From the NCBI RefSeq assembly GCF_000416235.1, contig NZ_ATLO01000036.1:102290-166289 (forward strand): a DNA stretch of 64,000 bases. Reading direction: 5' to 3'. Below, one piece after another: positions 1-9,108 of the stretch. Under the pieces are notes generated by a model that was not told the DNA's origin, searched no databases, and worked only from the letters and a program-made list of their open reading frames with translations. The translations under genes were made by a program, and so were the position numbers. Each line of letters starts with the position of its first letter. Position 1 is the stretch's first letter. Source of the DNA: Pseudomonas sp. CFII64. GTDB taxonomy: Bacteria; Pseudomonadota; Gammaproteobacteria; Pseudomonadales; Pseudomonadaceae.

Positions 1-249
1 ATCGAACTGGATCAACCGTTGCCGCTGCCGAGCTATGAGATGGTCCTGAAGGCATCGCACACCTTCAACCTGCTGGATGCGCGACGGGCGATTTCCGTCA
101 CCGCGCGTCAGCAATACATTTTGCGTGTGCGCACCCTGGCCCGCTCGGTTGCGCAAGCTTATCTGATGGCCCGCGCCAAGCTGGGCTTCCCGATGGCACC
201 GCCCGATCTACGTGATGAAGTGTTGGCTAAGCTGGAGGCGCAACAATGA
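1..249 (+). CDS. glyQ: Glycyl-tRNA synthetase alpha subunit, 3' end (partial)
   Basis: This is the C-terminal 82 residues of the alpha chain of the tetrameric (alpha2beta2) bacterial glycyl-tRNA synthetase; the 5' part lies outside the window. The frame is open from base 1 (I-E-L-D-Q-P) to TGA at 247-249. It ends in a helical tail typical of GlyQ (LDARRAISVTARQQYILRVR) and a closing AQQ. The stop overlaps the glyS start in an ATGA arrangement, so the two subunits are translationally coupled. The identification rests on this tail and on the glyS neighbour. Confidence 0.95.
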   Translation: MELDQPLPLPSYEMVLKASHTFNLLDARRAISVTARQQYILRVRTLARSVAQAYLMARAKLGFPMAPPDLRDEVLAKLEAQQ

Positions 250-2300
250 GTGCTCAAGATTTCCTGGTTGAACTGGGCACCGAAGAGCTGCCGCCAAAAG
301 CGCTCAACACCTTGGCCGATGCATTTCTGGCCGGTATCGAAAAGGGCTTGCTCGCCGCAGGTCTGACGTTCAGCGCCAAACAGGCCTACGGCGCGCCGCG
401 TCGTCTGGCTGTGCTGATCACCGATCTGGCGACCCAACAACCGGATCGCAGCGTCAATCTCGATGGCCCGCCACGTCAGGCGGCGTTCGATGCTGAAGGC
501 AATCCGACCCAGGCTGCATTGGGTTTCGCCAAGAAGTGCGGCGTTGATCTGAGCGAAATCGATCAGAGCGGCCCGAAGTTGCGCTACAGCCAGAGCATCG
601 CTGGCAAAGCGACAGCCAGCCTGCTGCCAACCATCGTTGAAGACTCGCTGAACGACTTGCCGATTCCCAAGCGCATGCGCTGGGGTGCTCGCAAGGAAGA
701 GTTCGTGCGTCCGACCCAATGGCTGGTCATGTTGTTCGGCGATCAAGTGATCGACTGCACGATCCTGGCCCAGACTTCCGGTCGCGAATCCCGTGGGCAC
801 CGCTTCCATCATCCGCAAAGCGTGCGCATCAATTCGCCCGCCAGCTACCTCACTGACCTGCGCGCAGCGTATGTGCTGGCCGACTTCAACGAACGTCGCC
901 AGATCATCATCAAGCGCGTCGAAGAGCTGGCAACTCAGCACGAAGGCACCGCTATCGTGCCGCCAAGCCTGCTGGACGAAGTGACCTCGCTGGTCGAATG
1001 GCCAGTGCCGCTGGTGTGTTCGTTCGAAGAGCGCTTCCTCGAAGTACCGCAAGAAGCCTTGATCATCACGATGCAGGACAACCAGAAGTATTTCTGCCTG
1101 CTGGACGCTGACGGTAAATTGCTGCCGCGCTTCATTACGGTCGCCAACATCGAAAGCAAGGACCCGCAGCAGATCGTCCTGGGTAACGAGAAAGTCGTTC
1201 GCCCACGTCTGACCGATGCCGAGTTCTTCTTCAAGCAGGACAAAAAACAGAAGCTGGAGACTTTCAACCAGCGCCTGCAGAATGTCGTGTTCCAGGCGCA
1301 GTTGGGCAGTGTTTTCGACAAGGCCGAGCGTGTTGCCAAACTGGCGGCATTCATTGCCCCACGCATTGGCGGCGATGCACAACGCGCCGCACGCGCCGGG
1401 CTGCTGTCCAAGTGCGATCTGGCGACCGAAATGGTCGGCGAATTCCCTGAGATGCAGGGCGTTGCCGGTTATTACTACGCCAAGGCCGACGGCGAAGCAG
1501 AAGATGTCGCTCTGGCGCTCAACGAGCAGTACATGCCGCGTGGCGCGGGCGCAGAACTGCCGACCACGTTGACCGGCGCTGCGGTTGCCATCGCGGACAA
1601 GCTCGACACCCTGGTCGGGATCTTCGGCATCGGCATGTTGCCGACTGGCAGCAAAGACCCGTATGCACTGCGTCGCGCGGCGCTGGGCATCCTGCGCATC
1701 CTGATCGAGAAACAACTGGATCTGGACCTGATCGAAACCGTGAAATTCGCGGTCAATCAGTTCGGCGCCAAGATCAAGCCGGCCGGTCTTGCCGAGCAGG
1801 TATTGGAGTTCATCTTCGACCGCCTGCGTGCCCGTTACGAAGACGAAGGCGTCGAAGTTGCGGTTTACCTGTCGGTGCGTGCCCTGCAACCGGGTTCGGC
1901 ACTGGACTTCGATCAGCGCGTGCAAGCCGTTCAGGCGTTCCGCAAATTGCCTGAAGCGGCAGCGTTGGCCTCGGTCAACAAGCGCGTTTCCAATTTGCTG
2001 AGCAAAGCCGAAGGCAAAATCGCTCAGACGGTTGAGCCCAAGTACTTCGACAATGCTAACGAGTTCTCCTTGTACTCGGCGATCCAGCAAGCGGACCAGG
2101 CCGTCGCGCCTATGGCCGCAGCGCGTCAGTACAGCGAAACCCTGGCACGTCTGGCCGCCTTGCGTGAACCGGTCGACGCGTTCTTTGAAGCGGTGATGGT
2201 CAACGCCGAAGACGCCAGCGTGCGGGCCAACCGCTATGCGTTGCTGGCACGTCTGCGCGGGCTGTTCCTGGGCGTTGCGGATATCTCGCTGCTGGGTTGA
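246..2300 (+). CDS. glyS: Glycyl-tRNA synthetase beta subunit
   Basis: The beta subunit of the heterotetrameric class II glycyl-tRNA synthetase charges tRNA-Gly in the cytoplasm; the beta chain carries tRNA-binding domains and the alpha chain carries the active site. The protein has 684 residues, normal for GlyS. It opens with the family hallmark DFLVELGTEELPPKAL and ends with a DALR-type anticodon-binding region in which NRYALLARLRGLFLGVADISLL is the usual terminus. The ATG at 246 overlaps the glyQ stop (ATGA). A large reading frame on the opposite strand (159-2090) is only a high-GC shadow. The gene is transcribed towards oriC, head-on to the leftward replication fork. Confidence 0.98.
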   Translation: MSAQDFLVELGTEELPPKALNTLADAFLAGIEKGLLAAGLTFSAKQAYGAPRRLAVLITDLATQQPDRSVNLDGPPRQAAFDAEGNPTQAALGFAKKCGVDLSEIDQSGPKLRYSQSIAGKATASLLPTIVEDSLNDLPIPKRMRWGARKEEFVRPTQWLVMLFGDQVIDCTILAQTSGRESRGHRFHHPQSVRINSPASYLTDLRAAYVLADFNERRQIIIKRVEELATQHEGTAIVPPSLLDEVTSLVEWPVPLVCSFEERFLEVPQEALIITMQDNQKYFCLLDADGKLLPRFITVANIESKDPQQIVLGNEKVVRPRLTDAEFFFKQDKKQKLETFNQRLQNVVFQAQLGSVFDKAERVAKLAAFIAPRIGGDAQRAARAGLLSKCDLATEMVGEFPEMQGVAGYYYAKADGEAEDVALALNEQYMPRGAGAELPTTLTGAAVAIADKLDTLVGIFGIGMLPTGSKDPYALRRAALGILRILIEKQLDLDLIETVKFAVNQFGAKIKPAGLAEQVLEFIFDRLRARYEDEGVEVAVYLSVRALQPGSALDFDQRVQAVQAFRKLPEAAALASVNKRVSNLLSKAEGKIAQTVEPKYFDNANEFSLYSAIQQADQAVAPMAAARQYSETLARLAALREPVDAFFEAVMVNAEDASVRANRYALLARLRGLFLGVADISLLG

Positions 2301-2317
2301 TCGCTAAGGGGCCAATC

Positions 2318-2869
2318 GTGAAGCTGTTGATCCTTGATCGCGACGGAGTCATCAATCATGACTCCGACAGTTACATAAAGTCGGTGCAGGAGTGGATTCC
2401 GATCCCCGGATCGATCGAAGCGATTGCACAACTGAGCAAGGCCGGCTGGACGGTGGCAGTCGCCACTAACCAGTCCGGCATCGCCCGGGGCTATTACGAC
2501 ATTGCCACCCTCGATGCCATGCATGCGCGCTTGCGTGAACTCGTGACCGGGCAGGGCGGCGAAGTCGGTTTGATCGTTTATTGCCCACATGGCCCGGACG
2601 AAGGCTGCGCTTGCCGCAAGCCCAAGCCGGGCATGTTGCAGACCATCGCAAATCACTACGCTGTGGATCTGGCGGGTATATGGTTTGTAGGTGACAGCAG
2701 CGGTGACCTGCAGGCCGCGCTGGCCGTCGACTCTCAACCGGTTCTGGTCAAGACCGGCAAGGGCAGCAAGACGCTGGCTGGAACGCTGCCCACGGGTACT
2801 TTGGTTTTTGACGATCTGGCGGCAGTTGCCGCAGAACTTATCCACAAGAGCGCTCCGCAGAACCAATAG
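2318..2869 (+). CDS. gmhB: D-glycero-beta-D-manno-heptose-1,7-bisphosphate 7-phosphatase
   Basis: HAD-family phosphatase that removes the 7-phosphate from heptose bisphosphate in ADP-heptose synthesis for the LPS inner core. The start is taken as GTG at 2318, giving 183 residues, because an AAGGGG Shine-Dalgarno lies about 7 nt upstream and the protein then opens V-K-L-L-I-L-D-R-D-G-V-I-N. The nucleophile is the first Asp of DRDG. The zinc-binding loop CPHGPDEGCACRKP separates GmhB from histidinol-phosphate phosphatases. An upstream in-frame TTG at 2297 would add seven residues but overlaps the glyS stop. It lies 17 nt after glyS, so probably in the same operon. Confidence 0.93.
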   Translation: MKLLILDRDGVINHDSDSYIKSVQEWIPIPGSIEAIAQLSKAGWTVAVATNQSGIARGYYDIATLDAMHARLRELVTGQGGEVGLIVYCPHGPDEGCACRKPKPGMLQTIANHYAVDLAGIWFVGDSSGDLQAALAVDSQPVLVKTGKGSKTLAGTLPTGTLVFDDLAAVAAELIHKSAPQNQ

Positions 2870-2917
2870 CGGTCCGCTTCATTGAGCGGGCATTAGTCCC
2901 GTACGGTAAAAGTAGCT

Positions 2918-3688
2918 ATGTCGATCATGCAGGCAATCAGAACCTTTGTCTTTTACCTGCTGCTGGGCACCAGTTCGCTGCTGTGGTGCACCTTGAGTTT
3001 CTTTATCGCGCCGTTCCTGCCGTTTCGCGCACGCTATCGTTTCATCAATGTGTACTGGTGCCGCTGCGCATTGTGGCTCACGCGGGTATTTCTCAACATT
3101 CGCGTCGAATTGATCGGCCAGGAAAATGTCCCGGCAACGCCCTGCGTGATCATTTCCAACCACCAGAGCACGTGGGAAACATTCTTCCTGTCCGCGCATT
3201 TCGAGCCTCTGAGCCAGGTGCTCAAGCGTGAATTGCTCTACGTACCGTTCTTTGGCTGGGCCATGGCCATGCTGCGACCTATCGCCATTGATCGCGAGAA
3301 CCCCAAGGCCGCGCTGAAGGAAATCGCCAAGAAGGGTCATGAGCTGCTCAAGGATGGCGTCTGGGTATTGATCTTCCCCGAAGGCACACGCGTGCCGTTT
3401 GGTCAGGTCGGCAAGTTTTCCCGAGGCGGCACTGCCTTGGCGGTCAACGCTGATCTGCCGGTGCTGCCGATTGCGCATAACGCTGGCAGGTATTGGCCGA
3501 AAGAAGGCTGGGCGAAAAAGCCCGGCACGATCCAGGTTGTGATCGGCGCACCCATGTACGCCGAGGGCACAGGACCGCGCGCCATTGCTGCGTTGAATGA
3601 CCGCGTGCAGGCCTGGAACGAAGCGACGCAGGTGGCCATGGGCTCGGTGGCTGCACCGACGACGAGCACCGAAAAAGCGGCGGTCTGA
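2918..3688 (+). CDS. plsC: 1-acyl-sn-glycerol-3-phosphate acyltransferase (HdtS type)
   Basis: Membrane-associated acyltransferase that acylates lysophosphatidic acid to phosphatidic acid. The 256 residues start with a hydrophobic helix (about 8-38, rich in L, F and W). They continue with the catalytic block NHQSTWET (an HX4E variant of the usual HX4D) and the acceptor-binding block FPEGTR. The homologous P. fluorescens gene was named hdtS after reported acyl-homoserine-lactone activity; that second role is not visible in the sequence. It lies 48 nt after gmhB, probably in the same transcript. ATG at 2918 is used; a second ATG three codons in (2927) is possible. Confidence 0.9.
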   Translation: MSIMQAIRTFVFYLLLGTSSLLWCTLSFFIAPFLPFRARYRFINVYWCRCALWLTRVFLNIRVELIGQENVPATPCVIISNHQSTWETFFLSAHFEPLSQVLKRELLYVPFFGWAMAMLRPIAIDRENPKAALKEIAKKGHELLKDGVWVLIFPEGTRVPFGQVGKFSRGGTALAVNADLPVLPIAHNAGRYWPKEGWAKKPGTIQVVIGAPMYAEGTGPRAIAALNDRVQAWNEATQVAMGSVAAPTTSTEKAAV

Positions 3689-3882
3689 TTTTGTGGATAA
3701 CCTGTGCACCGTTTTCGCAAAAACTGCAAAAAACCCTGCCAACCCCTTAATTTTACTGCTTATTTCGATTACTCATTAATGAGCCAAAAACGTGCATAAG
3801 TTTTTCTGAACAGAAAAAACCGACTTCATTGAAGTCGGTTTTTTTATGGCTGTTGATTCAGTTTCAGAGTGCTGATTTGCCG
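3689..3882. terminator. Bidirectional terminator between convergent plsC and glucosidase genes
   Basis: A near-perfect hairpin at about 3814-3846 reads AAAACCGACTTC-ATTG-AAGTCGGTTTT, with an A-run on one side and seven T on the other, so it can act on both strands. The rest of the interval is AT-rich and otherwise featureless, apart from a perfect DnaA-box 9-mer at 3692-3700. Confidence 0.9.
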
Positions 3883-6522
3883 CTATTTTTTCGGCTGCAA
3901 AAGCAGCGCAACCAACGCGCTCCAGCCCGTCTGATGGGACGCTCCCAAGCCGCGTCCAGTTTCGCCATGGAAGTATTCGTGGAACAACAGCAAGTCGCGG
4001 CTCTGCGGATCGGCTTGCAGTTGTGGATAACCCGCCATCGAAGGCCGACTGCCGTTTTCATCCTTGAGAAACAAGCGAGTCAGACGCGCGCTGAGTTCAT
4101 CGGCCACTTCATCGAGCGATGCCAGATAGCCTGAATGGGTCGGAAACTCGATGGAGAAGTTCTCGTCGTAATAGCGATGAAATTCCCGCAGCGACTCGAT
4201 CAGCATGTAGTTGACCGGCATCCACAGCGGGCCACGCCAATTGGAGTTACCCCCGAACAGCCGCGAAGGCGATTCCGCAGGCTGGTAATCGGCACACAGC
4301 GAATCGCCATTCATGCGCATCTTGAACGGGTTGGCGGCATAGGCCCTGGAAACGGAACGCACGCCAAACTCGGACAGGAACTCCGACTCGTCGAGCATGC
4401 GCTTGAGCAAATCCTTGGTGCGCTGACCTCTGAGCAACGCCAGCAGCAAGCGATTGCCCTTGCCCGGCTCTGTCCAGCGCGAAACCAGCCGGGCGAGGTC
4501 AGGACGGTGTTTCAGGAACGCCAGCAGCCGGTCGCGCAGGCCCGGTAAACCTTCGTGCTCGCGTTGTTCCAGAACCTGCACCGCGAACAACGGCATCAAG
4601 CCAACAATGGAGCGAAAACGCACCGGCTCGCGTTCGCCGTTCGGGCTGCGCAACATGTCGTAGAAGAAACCGTCCTGCTCGTCCCAAAGTCCTTCAGCAT
4701 CATCGTCAACCGAGTTGATCGCGCCGGCGATATACAGGAAGTGTTCGAAAAACTTCACCGAGATATCCACATACGCCGCGTTGCGCTTGGCCAACTCCAA
4801 CGCAATACGCATCAGGTCCAGCGCATACGCAGCGATCCACGCGGTGCCATCAGCCTGATCCAGTTGATAACCCGGCGGCAGCTCAGCCGAGCGGTCGAAC
4901 AAGGCGATGTTATCCAGCCCAAGGAATCCGCCCTGAAAAAGATTACGGCCTTCGGCGTCTTTACGATTCACCCACCAGGAGAAATTCAGCAGCAGCTTGT
5001 GGAAAATTCGCTCAAGAAAATCCGCATCGCCTTCACCCTTGAGCGCCTGCTCCATCTTGTAAACCCGCCAGGTCGCCCAGGCATGCACGGGCGGATTCGC
5101 ATCATCGAAGCGCCATTCATAAGCGGGCAGCTGACCGTTGGGGTGCATGAAACGATCCTGGACCAGCATCAACAATTGCTGCTTGGCGAATTCCGTATCA
5201 ATCAGCGCGACAGCAACCGCTTGAAACGCTTGATCCCAAGACGCATACCACGGGTATTCCCACTTGTCCGGCATGCACACGATGTCGAAATTCGACAGGT
5301 GTCGCCAATGCTTGTTGCGCACATTGACCCGTTCGGGGGAGGGCGCTGGTTGTGTCGGATCACCATTGAGCCAGCAATTCACATCGAAGTAATACAGTTG
5401 CTTTGACCAGAGCAATCCCGCCAAGGCCTGACGCTGCACATTGCGCGCATCGGCATCCGCCAACTCATGTTGCAGCGCCGCATAGAAGCCATCGGCCTCG
5501 GCTTTGCGCTGGGTAAATAACGCCTCTGCATCAACCGCCGCTGCATCAGCCGGACAGAAACGCAGGTAGATGACCTGACTGGCGTGGCCTTCCAAGTCGA
5601 GTAAAAAGTGCGCAGCGGCGCGGGTGCCGGAAGTGCGGTCGATGGCCTGTTCATTGCCAGCCAGCAGATAGTCGTTGATCCCGTCCTTGAATGGCCCGAC
5701 TACAGGATTGCCTCCCAGCCGGTTGGTATTGGTGGTGTTGTTGCAGAACAGCCATTCACATGCAGCTTCGTTACTCCAGGCACTTGCCACTTTGACATCC
5801 TGTTCGGGATGTTCGGCCACCAACTGTTGATCCTCAAGACGTAGCGAAGGCATCGCCGCGTTCTCGGTCCAGCTCCAGATATTGCGCGCCCAAAGCTGCG
5901 GCAACACATGCAAACGGGCCGCTTGATCACCGCGATTGTGCACAGTGACGCGCATGAAGATATCGTCTGGCTGGTGCTTGGCGTATTCGACGGCTACATC
6001 GAAATAGCGGTCTTCATCGAACACGCCAGTATCAAGAATCTCGTATTCGGTATCGGCCAGCCCGCGTCGCGCATTCTCGCTGACCAGCTGCTCATAGGGA
6101 AAAGCAGTCTGTGGATATTTGTAGAGCATGCGCATGTAGGCATGACTTGGCACGCCATCGACGTAGAAATACAGCTCTTTGACGTCCTCGCCATGATTGC
6201 CTTCAGCATTGTTCAGCCCAAACAAGCGCTCCTTCAGAATGGGGTCACGCTCATTCCACAATCCAAGTCCCAGGCACCAGTGCTGGGACTTGTCCGAGAA
6301 TCCGGCAAGCCCGTCTTCACCCCAGCGATACGCCCGACTGCGCGCGTGATCGTGGGGGAAATAATTCCATGCATCGCCGTCGGCGCTGTAGTCCTCACGA
6401 ACCGTACCCCACTGACGTTCGCTCAGATAAGGCCCCCACTCGCGCCATCGCTCGGCATCAACGTCAGTCAACCGCTGACCTTCGACGGTGTTCAGAATGC
6501 TGGGCGCAGGCTTTGCAGGCAT
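3883..6522 (-). CDS. GH63/MGH1-like glucosidase
   Basis: A large cytoplasmic-looking glycoside hydrolase of the GH63 (MOGS / MGH1-like, alpha/alpha-six-barrel) superfamily, with 879 residues from the ATG at 6522. This start removes a 20-residue non-conserved extension and begins MPAKPAPSILNTVEG. Recognisable blocks are the N-terminal GPYLSERQWGTVREDYSADGDAW, the mid-protein MPDKWEYPWYASWDQAF and the C-terminal NWRGPLWMPVNYML; bacterial relatives place their catalytic acids in these last two regions. No signal peptide is apparent. It stands alone between plsC (convergent) and gyrB. The substrate is unknown: an alpha-glucoside is likely from the family but not shown. Confidence 0.85.
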   Translation of the reverse strand: MPAKPAPSILNTVEGQRLTDVDAERWREWGPYLSERQWGTVREDYSADGDAWNYFPHDHARSRAYRWGEDGLAGFSDKSQHWCLGLGLWNERDPILKERLFGLNNAEGNHGEDVKELYFYVDGVPSHAYMRMLYKYPQTAFPYEQLVSENARRGLADTEYEILDTGVFDEDRYFDVAVEYAKHQPDDIFMRVTVHNRGDQAARLHVLPQLWARNIWSWTENAAMPSLRLEDQQLVAEHPEQDVKVASAWSNEAACEWLFCNNTTNTNRLGGNPVVGPFKDGINDYLLAGNEQAIDRTSGTRAAAHFLLDLEGHASQVIYLRFCPADAAAVDAEALFTQRKAEADGFYAALQHELADADARNVQRQALAGLLWSKQLYYFDVNCWLNGDPTQPAPSPERVNVRNKHWRHLSNFDIVCMPDKWEYPWYASWDQAFQAVAVALIDTEFAKQQLLMLVQDRFMHPNGQLPAYEWRFDDANPPVHAWATWRVYKMEQALKGEGDADFLERIFHKLLLNFSWWVNRKDAEGRNLFQGGFLGLDNIALFDRSAELPPGYQLDQADGTAWIAAYALDLMRIALELAKRNAAYVDISVKFFEHFLYIAGAINSVDDDAEGLWDEQDGFFYDMLRSPNGEREPVRFRSIVGLMPLFAVQVLEQREHEGLPGLRDRLLAFLKHRPDLARLVSRWTEPGKGNRLLLALLRGQRTKDLLKRMLDESEFLSEFGVRSVSRAYAANPFKMRMNGDSLCADYQPAESPSRLFGGNSNWRGPLWMPVNYMLIESLREFHRYYDENFSIEFPTHSGYLASLDEVADELSARLTRLFLKDENGSRPSMAGYPQLQADPQSRDLLLFHEYFHGETGRGLGASHQTGWSALVALLLQPKK

Positions 6523-6637
6523 CAGGAGTTCCAAAGGTGAAAGCAGGTGAGCAAGTGTACGGCGCTCGTAACTGAACGGCACACAGGCCTGGTGATTATT
6601 CAGGCGCCGTTCAGCCTTTCACACCGCCCACAAAAAA

Positions 6638-6668
6638 GGCCAACGCTGGATCAGCGTTGGCCTGATTT
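6638..6668 (-). terminator. gyrB rho-independent terminator
   Basis: Hairpin GGCCAACGCTG-GAT-CAGCGTTGGCC at 6638-6662. On the minus strand it is followed by TTTTTTG (6631-6637), giving a classic terminator 25 nt past the gyrB stop. Confidence 0.92.
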
Positions 6669-6686
6669 GGTTAGCGGTGCAGCCCC

Positions 6687-9104
6687 TTAGAAATCGAGGT
6701 TGGACACTGCCAGGGCATTGCTTTCGATGAAGTCACGACGAGGCTCGACCGCATCACCCATCAGGGTGTTGAAGATCTGGTCGGCGCCGATGGCGTCTTC
6801 GATGGTGACCTTGAGCATGCGACGTACAGACGGGTCCATGGTGGTTTCCCACAGCTGATCCGGGTTCATTTCGCCCAGACCTTTGTAGCGCTGGATGGTG
6901 TGACGCTTGGTGCTTTCGGCCATCAACCAGGCAAGGGCTTCCTTGAACTCGCTGACCGGCTTCTTGCGTTCGCCACGCTGTACGTAAGCGCCTTCTTCCA
7001 GCAACGTACTGATCTGCAGACCCAAAGCGGTCACAGTCTTGTAATCGTTGCTGCCGAAGAAGTCACGGTTGAAGGTCACGTAGTTGGACAAGCCGTGGGA
7101 GATCAGTTCGACCTCTGGCAGCCAGACGTTACGTTCGCGATCTTCACGCAGGCTGGCTTTGTAAACCAGACCGGACTTCTCGCCGACGCGCAGACGTGTG
7201 TCGAGCAGGGCAAGCCAGGCTTGCATGCCTTCGTGATCGGAAAGCTGTTCCAGGCTGACCGGCGGCAGGTAAACGAAATGCTCGGTCAGTTCCTGAGGAT
7301 ACAGACGCGACAGGCGCTTGAGGGTCTTCATGACCATGCGGAAATCGTTAACCAGACGCTCCAGCTGCGGACCGGAAATACCCGGAGCCGACTCGTTCAA
7401 GTGCAGGCTGGCATCTTCAAGCGCCGACTGGGTCATGTACTCTTCCATGGCCTCGTCGTCTTTGATGTACTGCTCTTGCTTGCCTTTCTTGACCTTGTAC
7501 AGCGGCGGCTGAGCGATGTAAATGTAGCCACGCTCGATCAGCTCAGGCAACTGACGGAAGAAGAACGTCAGCAACAAGGTGCGGATGTGCGAACCGTCGA
7601 CGTCAGCATCGGTCATGATGATGATGTTGTGGTAGCGCAACTTGGCGATGTTGTATTCGTCGCGACCAATGCCGCAGCCGAGCGCAGTGATCAAGGTGCC
7701 CACTTCTTGCGAAGAGATCATCTTGTCGAAACGTGCTTTCTCGACGTTAAGGATCTTGCCTTTGAGTGGCAGGATCGCCTGGGTTTTACGGTTACGCCCC
7801 TGCTTGGCTGAGCCGCCAGCAGAGTCCCCTTCCACCAGATACAGTTCGGAGAGGGCAGGGTCTTTCTCTTGGCAGTCAGCGAGTTTGCCCGGCAAACCTG
7901 CGATGTCCAACGCGCCTTTACGGCGAGTCATCTCACGGGCCTTGCGCGCCGCTTCACGAGCGCGCGCAGCGTCGATCATCTTGCCGACGACGGCTTTGGC
8001 TTCGTTCGGATTTTCCAGCAGGAAGTCGGAGAAGTGTTTACCCATCTCCTGTTCAACTGCGGTTTTCACTTCGGACGAAACCAGCTTGTCTTTGGTCTGC
8101 GAACTGAATTTCGGGTCCGGCACTTTTACCGAAATAATTGCCGTCAAACCTTCACGCGCATCGTCACCGGTGGTCGCGACCTTGTGCTTCTTGGCCAGAC
8201 CTTCCTGCTCGATGTAGGTGTTCAGGTTACGCGTCAGCGCAGAACGGAAACCCACCAGGTGAGTACCGCCATCGCGCTGAGGAATGTTGTTGGTGAAGCA
8301 CAACAGGTTCTCGTTGAAGCTGTCGTTCCACTGCAACGCGATCTCGACGCCGATGCCATCTTCACGCTGAATGTTGAAGTGGAACACCTGGTTGACCGGA
8401 GTCTTGTTGGTGTTCAGGTATTCAACGAACGCACGCAAACCGCCTTCGTACTTGAACAACTCTTCCTTGCCGCTGCGTTCGTCTTTAAGGACGATGCCCA
8501 CACCGGAGTTCAGGAAAGACAGTTCACGAATCCGCTTGGCCAGAATGTCCCAGCTGAAGTGGATGTTCTTGAAGGTGTCAGCCGATGGCTTGAAGTGAAT
8601 CTCGGTGCCGGTGGAATCGCTCTCGCCAACAATGCGCATGGGTTCCTGTGGAACACCATGGATGTAGGTCTGTTCCCAGATCTTGCCGCTGCGACGCACA
8701 GTCAGCAGCAACAATTCGGAAAGGGCGTTCACAACCGAAACACCTACACCGTGCAGGCCGCCGGATACTTTGTAGGAGTTGTCATCGAACTTACCGCCAG
8801 CGTGAAGCACGGTCATGATGACCTCTGCTGCCGATACGCCTTCTTCTTTATGCACGTCTACCGGAATGCCGCGACCGTTGTCACGGACGGTAATCGATTC
8901 GTCTGGGTGGATGATGATGCTGATGTCGTCGCAATGGCCAGCCAAAGCTTCGTCGATCGAGTTATCAACCACCTCGAACACCATGTGGTGTAGACCGCTG
9001 CCATCGTCAGTATCACCGATGTACATACCGGGACGCTTGCGTACGGCATCTAGCCCTTTCAGCACTTTAATGCTGGAGGAGTCGTACGTTTGGTTTTCGC
9101 TCAT
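6687..9104 (-). CDS. gyrB: DNA gyrase subunit B
   Basis: The ATPase subunit of DNA gyrase introduces negative supercoils together with GyrA. The 805 residues match the Pseudomonas length, which includes an extra C-terminal-half insertion relative to Gram-positive GyrB. Visible parts are the GHKL ATPase (DNSIDEALAGHCD, then VRDNGRGIPVD), the TOPRIM EGDSAGG followed by ILPLKGKILNVEKAR, the Mg-binding MTDADVDGSHIRTLL, and the C-terminal RYKGLGEMNPDQLWETTMDP. It starts 4 nt after the recF stop, within the dnaA-dnaN-recF-gyrB operon. Confidence 0.99.
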   Translation of the reverse strand: MSENQTYDSSSIKVLKGLDAVRKRPGMYIGDTDDGSGLHHMVFEVVDNSIDEALAGHCDDISIIIHPDESITVRDNGRGIPVDVHKEEGVSAAEVIMTVLHAGGKFDDNSYKVSGGLHGVGVSVVNALSELLLLTVRRSGKIWEQTYIHGVPQEPMRIVGESDSTGTEIHFKPSADTFKNIHFSWDILAKRIRELSFLNSGVGIVLKDERSGKEELFKYEGGLRAFVEYLNTNKTPVNQVFHFNIQREDGIGVEIALQWNDSFNENLLCFTNNIPQRDGGTHLVGFRSALTRNLNTYIEQEGLAKKHKVATTGDDAREGLTAIISVKVPDPKFSSQTKDKLVSSEVKTAVEQEMGKHFSDFLLENPNEAKAVVGKMIDAARAREAARKAREMTRRKGALDIAGLPGKLADCQEKDPALSELYLVEGDSAGGSAKQGRNRKTQAILPLKGKILNVEKARFDKMISSQEVGTLITALGCGIGRDEYNIAKLRYHNIIIMTDADVDGSHIRTLLLTFFFRQLPELIERGYIYIAQPPLYKVKKGKQEQYIKDDEAMEEYMTQSALEDASLHLNESAPGISGPQLERLVNDFRMVMKTLKRLSRLYPQELTEHFVYLPPVSLEQLSDHEGMQAWLALLDTRLRVGEKSGLVYKASLREDRERNVWLPEVELISHGLSNYVTFNRDFFGSNDYKTVTALGLQISTLLEEGAYVQRGERKKPVSEFKEALAWLMAESTKRHTIQRYKGLGEMNPDQLWETTMDPSVRRMLKVTIEDAIGADQIFNTLMGDAVEPRRDFIESNALAVSNLDF

Positions 9105-9108
9105 GCAA

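Noticed and set aside
159..2090. 643-residue open frame antisense to glyS
   Set aside because: Composition is typical of a high-GC antisense shadow; it starts without a Shine-Dalgarno and overlaps a certain gene completely.
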